Shown in pieces: positions 6,857 to 9,113 of a stretch of 9,113 bases of DNA. How positions within the stretch are numbered: position 1 is the first letter of the stretch; each line of letters starts with the position of its first letter. Below the pieces are notes generated by a model. The model had not been told where the DNA came from. It searched no databases and saw only the letters and a list, made by a program, of their open reading frames with translations. Source of the stretch: Bacillaceae bacterium (GTDB lineage: Bacteria; Bacillota; Bacilli; Bacillales_A; Planococcaceae). The stretch lies in the NCBI GenBank assembly GCA_030149685.1, contig JASLGI010000226.1, positions 1-9,113 of the forward strand. The letters run 5' to 3'. The translations under genes and the position numbers were made by a program.

Positions 6857-7458
6857 GCGTCGTCACCTACTTCTCGTTCTGGTGTCGTATAAACGATCGC
6901 GTCTTGTAACACTTCTTCTGTTTCCATATCGCGGAACGCTCGTTGTTGAATGACCGCGACTGTATGCGGGGCGAGTGACTCGTCTACAAGTGTCGTCGCT
7001 GGACCGAACGACTGCATATAATGACCGTCTAACGGTTCCCCATAAATCGGAATTTCTTCTACACCGAACGTGCGCAATTGATGAACAGTCATATCTGCGA
7101 CTTTTCGCAATTGCTCGGCGACGAGTTGATGCGCTTCTTCTTGCGCATAAGACGTTGCGATTTGGTCGAGCATGTTGATCGTTTGAAACATCGTCTCTAA
7201 CAATCGTTTCGCACGACTCGCTGCTTCGTTTCGTTCTTTTTCATGCAGTACGCTTTTTTCTTCTACCGCTCGTTCTAACTGTTCGATACGTTCTGTTAAT
7301 GCTTCCTCATCGAACACGACTTCTTCTTGCGGGTGCAATAACTCCTCAATGTATAAATAACGCCCTTCCTCTTCACCTTCTACTGTTAATCGAATGCGCT
7401 CTACCTCATCGAATACTTCTTTCGGTACTTCATAAACAAGCTCTTTCTTTTCTTCCAT
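6853..7458 (-). CDS. GrpE-like nucleotide exchange factor (divergent)
   Basis: A 201-residue acidic protein with GrpE architecture: a long charged helix, likely coiled coil (about 44-110), then a helical and beta 'head'. The head keeps LRTFGVEEI (128-136) and GEPLDGHYMQS (140-150) in place of the usual G..FDP..HEAV, and ends in a beta-like stretch TVAVIQQRAFR...LQDAIVYT (166-191) matching the GrpE wing that contacts Hsp70. Family members dimerise through the coiled coil and release ADP from DnaK-type chaperones. The N-terminal 40 residues (YEVPKEVFDEV...GRYLYIEEL) are unlike the usual disordered GrpE N-terminus and may be an added strand-rich segment. The ATG is the only sensible start because an in-frame TAA lies two codons upstream. 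The best ribosome site, AAAGGGG (7471-7477), is unusually distant at 12 bases, hinting at modest initiation. First gene of the tight chaperone operon. Confidence 0.82.
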   Translation of the reverse strand: MEEKKELVYEVPKEVFDEVERIRLTVEGEEEGRYLYIEELLHPQEEVVFDEEALTERIEQLERAVEEKSVLHEKERNEAASRAKRLLETMFQTINMLDQIATSYAQEEAHQLVAEQLRKVADMTVHQLRTFGVEEIPIYGEPLDGHYMQSFGPATTLVDESLAPHTVAVIQQRAFRDMETEEVLQDAIVYTTPEREVGDDA

Positions 7459-7470
7459 CGCTTACCAGTT

Positions 7471-7497
7471 CCCCTTTCTTTTCTATATATCTTATCA
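7471..7497 (-). promoter_or_regulatory. Leader of the chaperone operon: possible extended -10 and distant ribosome binding site
   Basis: On the minus strand TGATAAGAT (7489-7497) resembles an extended -10 element (TGnTAnnAT) without a convincing -35 box. AAAGGGG (7471-7477) is the only plausible ribosome site for the GrpE-like gene and lies 12 bases from its ATG. In the 83-base gap (7459-7541) I find neither a CIRCE inverted repeat (TTAGCACTC/GAGTGCTAA) nor a CtsR heptamer pair (GGTCAAA), so classical HrcA or CtsR heat-shock control is not apparent. The promoter call is tentative. Confidence 0.3.
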
Positions 7498-7541
7498 GTT
7501 TAGAGCGAAAGACCCTAGTGAAAATTACCTTATCTCTCCTT

Positions 7542-8318
7542 CTAACTGTTCCACCAAAGTGCGAAATTGTAGATGATGTACAACTCCGTCAATAAATAGA
7601 CGATGACAACCGACAAAACAAATGTCATCGCTCGGCGCCACCCTTTCGATAAACCGTTCAAAGCGGTTGAAATGCCGATCCAACTAGCGATAAATAACGA
7701 TACGCTAATGACCAATCCCCCATTTTCACCGATCGTATAATACAATAAGCTCGCAATGAGCATCATCCCGATAACAGCTGTACTTAATGTCGATGCTTTC
7801 GCCGGTAACTCCCCTTTTCGTTCATCGAAGTAGCGGTAATACCCGTACATGACGAGTAATAACACGATTCCTGTCATTCCACCGAAGTAAATGTAACCTA
7901 TCACATACGGTGTATTGCCTTGTTCCATTAATGCAATGATCGGATTTGCTTCATGAATTAAATACGCGCTGAAAACGAAACTGAAAAAAGCGAGCGATAG
8001 ACGGATGAACCGATGCCACCCTTTCCGCTCTCCTGTCAAATAAGCGAGAAAAACGAACATTCCGATACCGACGAGTTGACCGAAGTTTAAAAAGACTTCA
8101 ATCATTTCTTTTGTAAATGTGACCGGCACGATCCATTCGAGTGCCAAAATCCATTGCACGACGAGTAAGAAAAAAGGCGTGAGCAATAAACCGTAGCGCG
8201 TCCATGTTTCTGGAGCTCCTTTTCCATCGAATAGTTGCCCGACCAGCGGTGTCAGTAGTTCTTTCAAGCTCGGGTAAACGAGCGCATACCAAATAGCTAA
8301 TATTATAATTGTTTCCAT
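7542..8318 (-). CDS. Polytopic membrane protein of unknown function
   Basis: A 258-residue, strongly hydrophobic protein with about eight likely membrane segments (roughly 3-18, 42-66, 72-94, 102-121, 137-160, 178-196, 200-220 and 229-252) separated by short charged loops such as GERKGWHR (96-103) and DERKGE (165-170). I do not recognise a transporter or enzyme signature. The start is well supported by AAAGGAGG (8324-8331) five bases before the ATG. Upstream there is a terminator hairpin only 17 bases from the start, and downstream 83 bases without a terminator lead into the GrpE-like gene. It could therefore be the first gene of the chaperone transcript, although the gap is larger than inside the operon. 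A role as membrane partner or client of the chaperones is possible but only inferred from position. Confidence 0.85.
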   Translation of the reverse strand: METIIILAIWYALVYPSLKELLTPLVGQLFDGKGAPETWTRYGLLLTPFFLLVVQWILALEWIVPVTFTKEMIEVFLNFGQLVGIGMFVFLAYLTGERKGWHRFIRLSLAFFSFVFSAYLIHEANPIIALMEQGNTPYVIGYIYFGGMTGIVLLLVMYGYYRYFDERKGELPAKASTLSTAVIGMMLIASLLYYTIGENGGLVISVSLFIASWIGISTALNGLSKGWRRAMTFVLSVVIVYLLTELYIIYNFALWWNS

Positions 8319-8323
8319 AGTGT

Positions 8324-8331
8324 CCTCCTTT
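8324..8331 (-). promoter_or_regulatory. Strong ribosome binding site immediately after a terminator
   Basis: AAAGGAGG lies five bases before the ATG of the membrane protein and only four bases beyond the T-run of the upstream hairpin. It fixes the start codon. It also shows that no promoter can lie between the hairpin and the gene. Confidence 0.85.
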
Positions 8332-8335
8332 CACA

Positions 8336-8371
8336 TAAAAAAAGTTGTTTGCCTGAAGTGGCAAACAACTT
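8336..8371 (-). terminator. Strong intrinsic terminator or attenuator between two minus-strand genes
   Basis: On the minus strand AAGTTGTTTGCC (8360-8371) pairs perfectly with GGCAAACAACTT (8342-8353) over 12 bp around a six-base loop, followed by a run of T continuing to 8337. It begins one base after the stop codon of the 70-residue gene. The next gene starts 17 bases beyond the T-run with no space for a promoter, so the hairpin may act as an attenuator or as a partial terminator that lowers downstream expression. Confidence 0.9.
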
Positions 8372-8372
8372 G

Positions 8373-8585
8373 TTACGGTCGGTCTAGCTTTTCCACGTCC
8401 TCGTGTAACACATAGTCCGCCCAATATTCTGGTTCAAAATGATAAATGTATAACGGATCTTCATACAAACGATCGAAAAAGTCGGTCGTTTGTAATAACG
8501 CTTCACTTTTTCCGCGCGCTTGTCGTTCGACGAGTCTCGTCACTTCATCGATATACGCTTGATCTTCTCGACTCCAAATCATCAT
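8373..8585 (-). CDS. Small hypothetical protein, 70 residues
   Basis: A short soluble acidic protein (starts MMIWSREDQAYIDEV, ends VEKLDRP). It is rich in aromatic and acidic residues, with a FEPEYWADYV segment (about 50-59). There is no signal peptide, membrane helix, cysteine pair or motif I recognise. The coding call rests on AAAGGAGGG (8591-8599) five bases before the first of two ATG codons, on the terminator that begins one base after its stop, and on the absence of any competing frame. It stands alone between the antiporter gene and the membrane protein gene. Function unknown. Confidence 0.8.
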   Translation of the reverse strand: MMIWSREDQAYIDEVTRLVERQARGKSEALLQTTDFFDRLYEDPLYIYHFEPEYWADYVLHEDVEKLDRP

Positions 8586-8612
8586 TTTGACCCTCCTTTA
8601 GTTTTCTCTTTT

Positions 8613-8640
8613 CTATTTTAGCAAAACTTACTAAAAATAG
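8613..8640 (-). promoter_or_regulatory. AT-rich hairpin with possible extended -10 before the 70-residue gene
   Basis: CTATTTTTAG (8631-8640) and CTAAAATAG (8613-8621) on the minus strand can pair with one bulged base around a nine-base loop. No T-run follows, so it would be a poor terminator for the antiporter gene. The same bases contain TGCTAAAAT (8615-8623), a good extended -10 element, which would place a start site just upstream of the 70-residue gene. No convincing -35 box is seen. Confidence 0.4.
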
Positions 8641-8648
8641 ATAATGTT

Positions 8649-9113
8649 TTATGCTAATAATACGGCCGCAAGTAAACCAAAGGCGAATAATGGGATGTTG
8701 TAGTGAAGAAATGTCGGTACACATGTGTCCCAAATATGGTGGTGCGTTCCATCTGCGTTCAGTCCAGCTGTCGGACCGAGTGTCGAGTCACTTGCTGGAG
8801 AACCGGCATCTCCGAGCGCGGCTGCGGTACCGATGAGCGCAGCGGCAGCAAGCGGTGATACTCCGAGCGTTAAAAAGACCGGTACGTACAATGCTGCAAG
8901 TATCGGGATCGTTCCGAATGAAGAACCGATTCCGAGCGTAATGACGAGCCCGACGAGTAATAAGACGAGCGCAACGATAAAGACCGAGTCTCCTGTAAAG
9001 GCTAACGTATTTTCAACGAGCGAGTCGATATGTCCTGTTTCTTTTAAGACGCTCGCATACCCTGAAGCGATCAACATAATGAAGGCGATGAACCCCATCA
9101 TCGAAATCCCTTC
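8649..9113 (-). CDS. Na+/H+ antiporter-family transporter, C-terminal part (5' end outside window)
   Basis: The frame is open to the window edge and yields 154 residues ending at TAA (8649-8651). It contains about four hydrophobic segments and the family-typical stretches GIGSSFGTIPI, GTAAALGDAGSPASDST, GLNADGTHHHIWDTC and PTFLHYNIPL. These resemble NhaC/YuiF-like antiporter or ion-coupled permeases of Bacillota in the cytoplasmic membrane. The Gly/Ser-rich re-entrant-type segment with GDAGSPASD is the likely substrate or ion path in this family; the true substrate (Na+/H+ exchange or an amino acid) cannot be told from this part. An internal ATG at 9099-9101 exists, but the frame continues upstream and the fragment clearly lacks the N-terminal half. 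It is 63 bases upstream of the 70-residue gene with only a weak hairpin between, so some read-through is possible. Confidence 0.85.
   Translation of the reverse strand, partial: EGISMMGFIAFIMLIASGYASVLKETGHIDSLVENTLAFTGDSVFIVALVLLLVGLVITLGIGSSFGTIPILAALYVPVFLTLGVSPLAAAALIGTAAALGDAGSPASDSTLGPTAGLNADGTHHHIWDTCVPTFLHYNIPLFAFGLLAAVLLA

Noticed and set aside
7532..7541. AAGGAG just after the stop of the membrane protein gene, as a ribosome site for another small gene
   Set aside because: No start codon follows at usable distance.
8098..8424. Minus-strand frame of 108 codons overlapping the membrane protein and the terminator
   Set aside because: It spans the hairpin and part of two better-supported genes in another frame and lacks a matching ribosome site.

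Overview
The window looks like chromosome from a flagellated, low-to-mid GC Bacillota, most likely a Bacillaceae-type organism. The evidence is a flagellin C-terminus ending [10 protein letters not shown], strong AAAGGAGG-type ribosome binding sites, intrinsic terminators with T-runs, and a YuiF/NhaC-like antiporter. I cannot fix the genus from the sequence alone.

Layout. At the left edge (1-126, + strand) is the last 41 codons of a flagellin gene, closed by a strong rho-independent terminator (141-173). A gene-free stretch of about 380 bases follows (174-552). It holds a nested imperfect palindrome (248-382) that looks like a dispersed repeat or a structured RNA. Everything from 553 to the right edge reads on the minus strand.

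The core is a tightly packed operon, transcribed right to left from about 7490 to the terminator at 553-587. In order it encodes a divergent GrpE-like nucleotide exchange factor (6853-7458), an Hsp70/DnaK paralogue (5129-6856, start overlapping the previous stop), a membrane-anchored protein with an N-terminal J-like domain lacking HPD (4042-5115), a protein with two tandem CbxX/SpoVK-type AAA+ domains (2346-4031), and a second Hsp70 paralogue (598-2331). Gaps are 10-14 bases or a 4-base overlap, and Shine-Dalgarno sequences overlap or abut preceding stop codons. This is not the standard hrcA-grpE-dnaK-dnaJ heat-shock operon. Both Hsp70s have short lids and an altered interdomain linker, the co-chaperones are divergent, and an AAA+ remodeller is built in. 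I infer a dedicated chaperone/unfoldase machine, possibly docked at the membrane through the J-like protein. Its substrate is unknown.

Upstream of the operon lie a polytopic membrane protein of unknown function (7542-8318), a 70-residue hypothetical protein (8373-8585) and the 3' part of a Na+/H+ antiporter-family gene that runs off the right edge (8649-9113). A strong terminator hairpin (8336-8371) lies between the 70-residue gene and the membrane gene, leaving no room for an ordinary promoter after it. Expression of the membrane gene therefore depends on read-through or on a promoter inside the small gene. No terminator is visible between the membrane gene and the GrpE-like gene.
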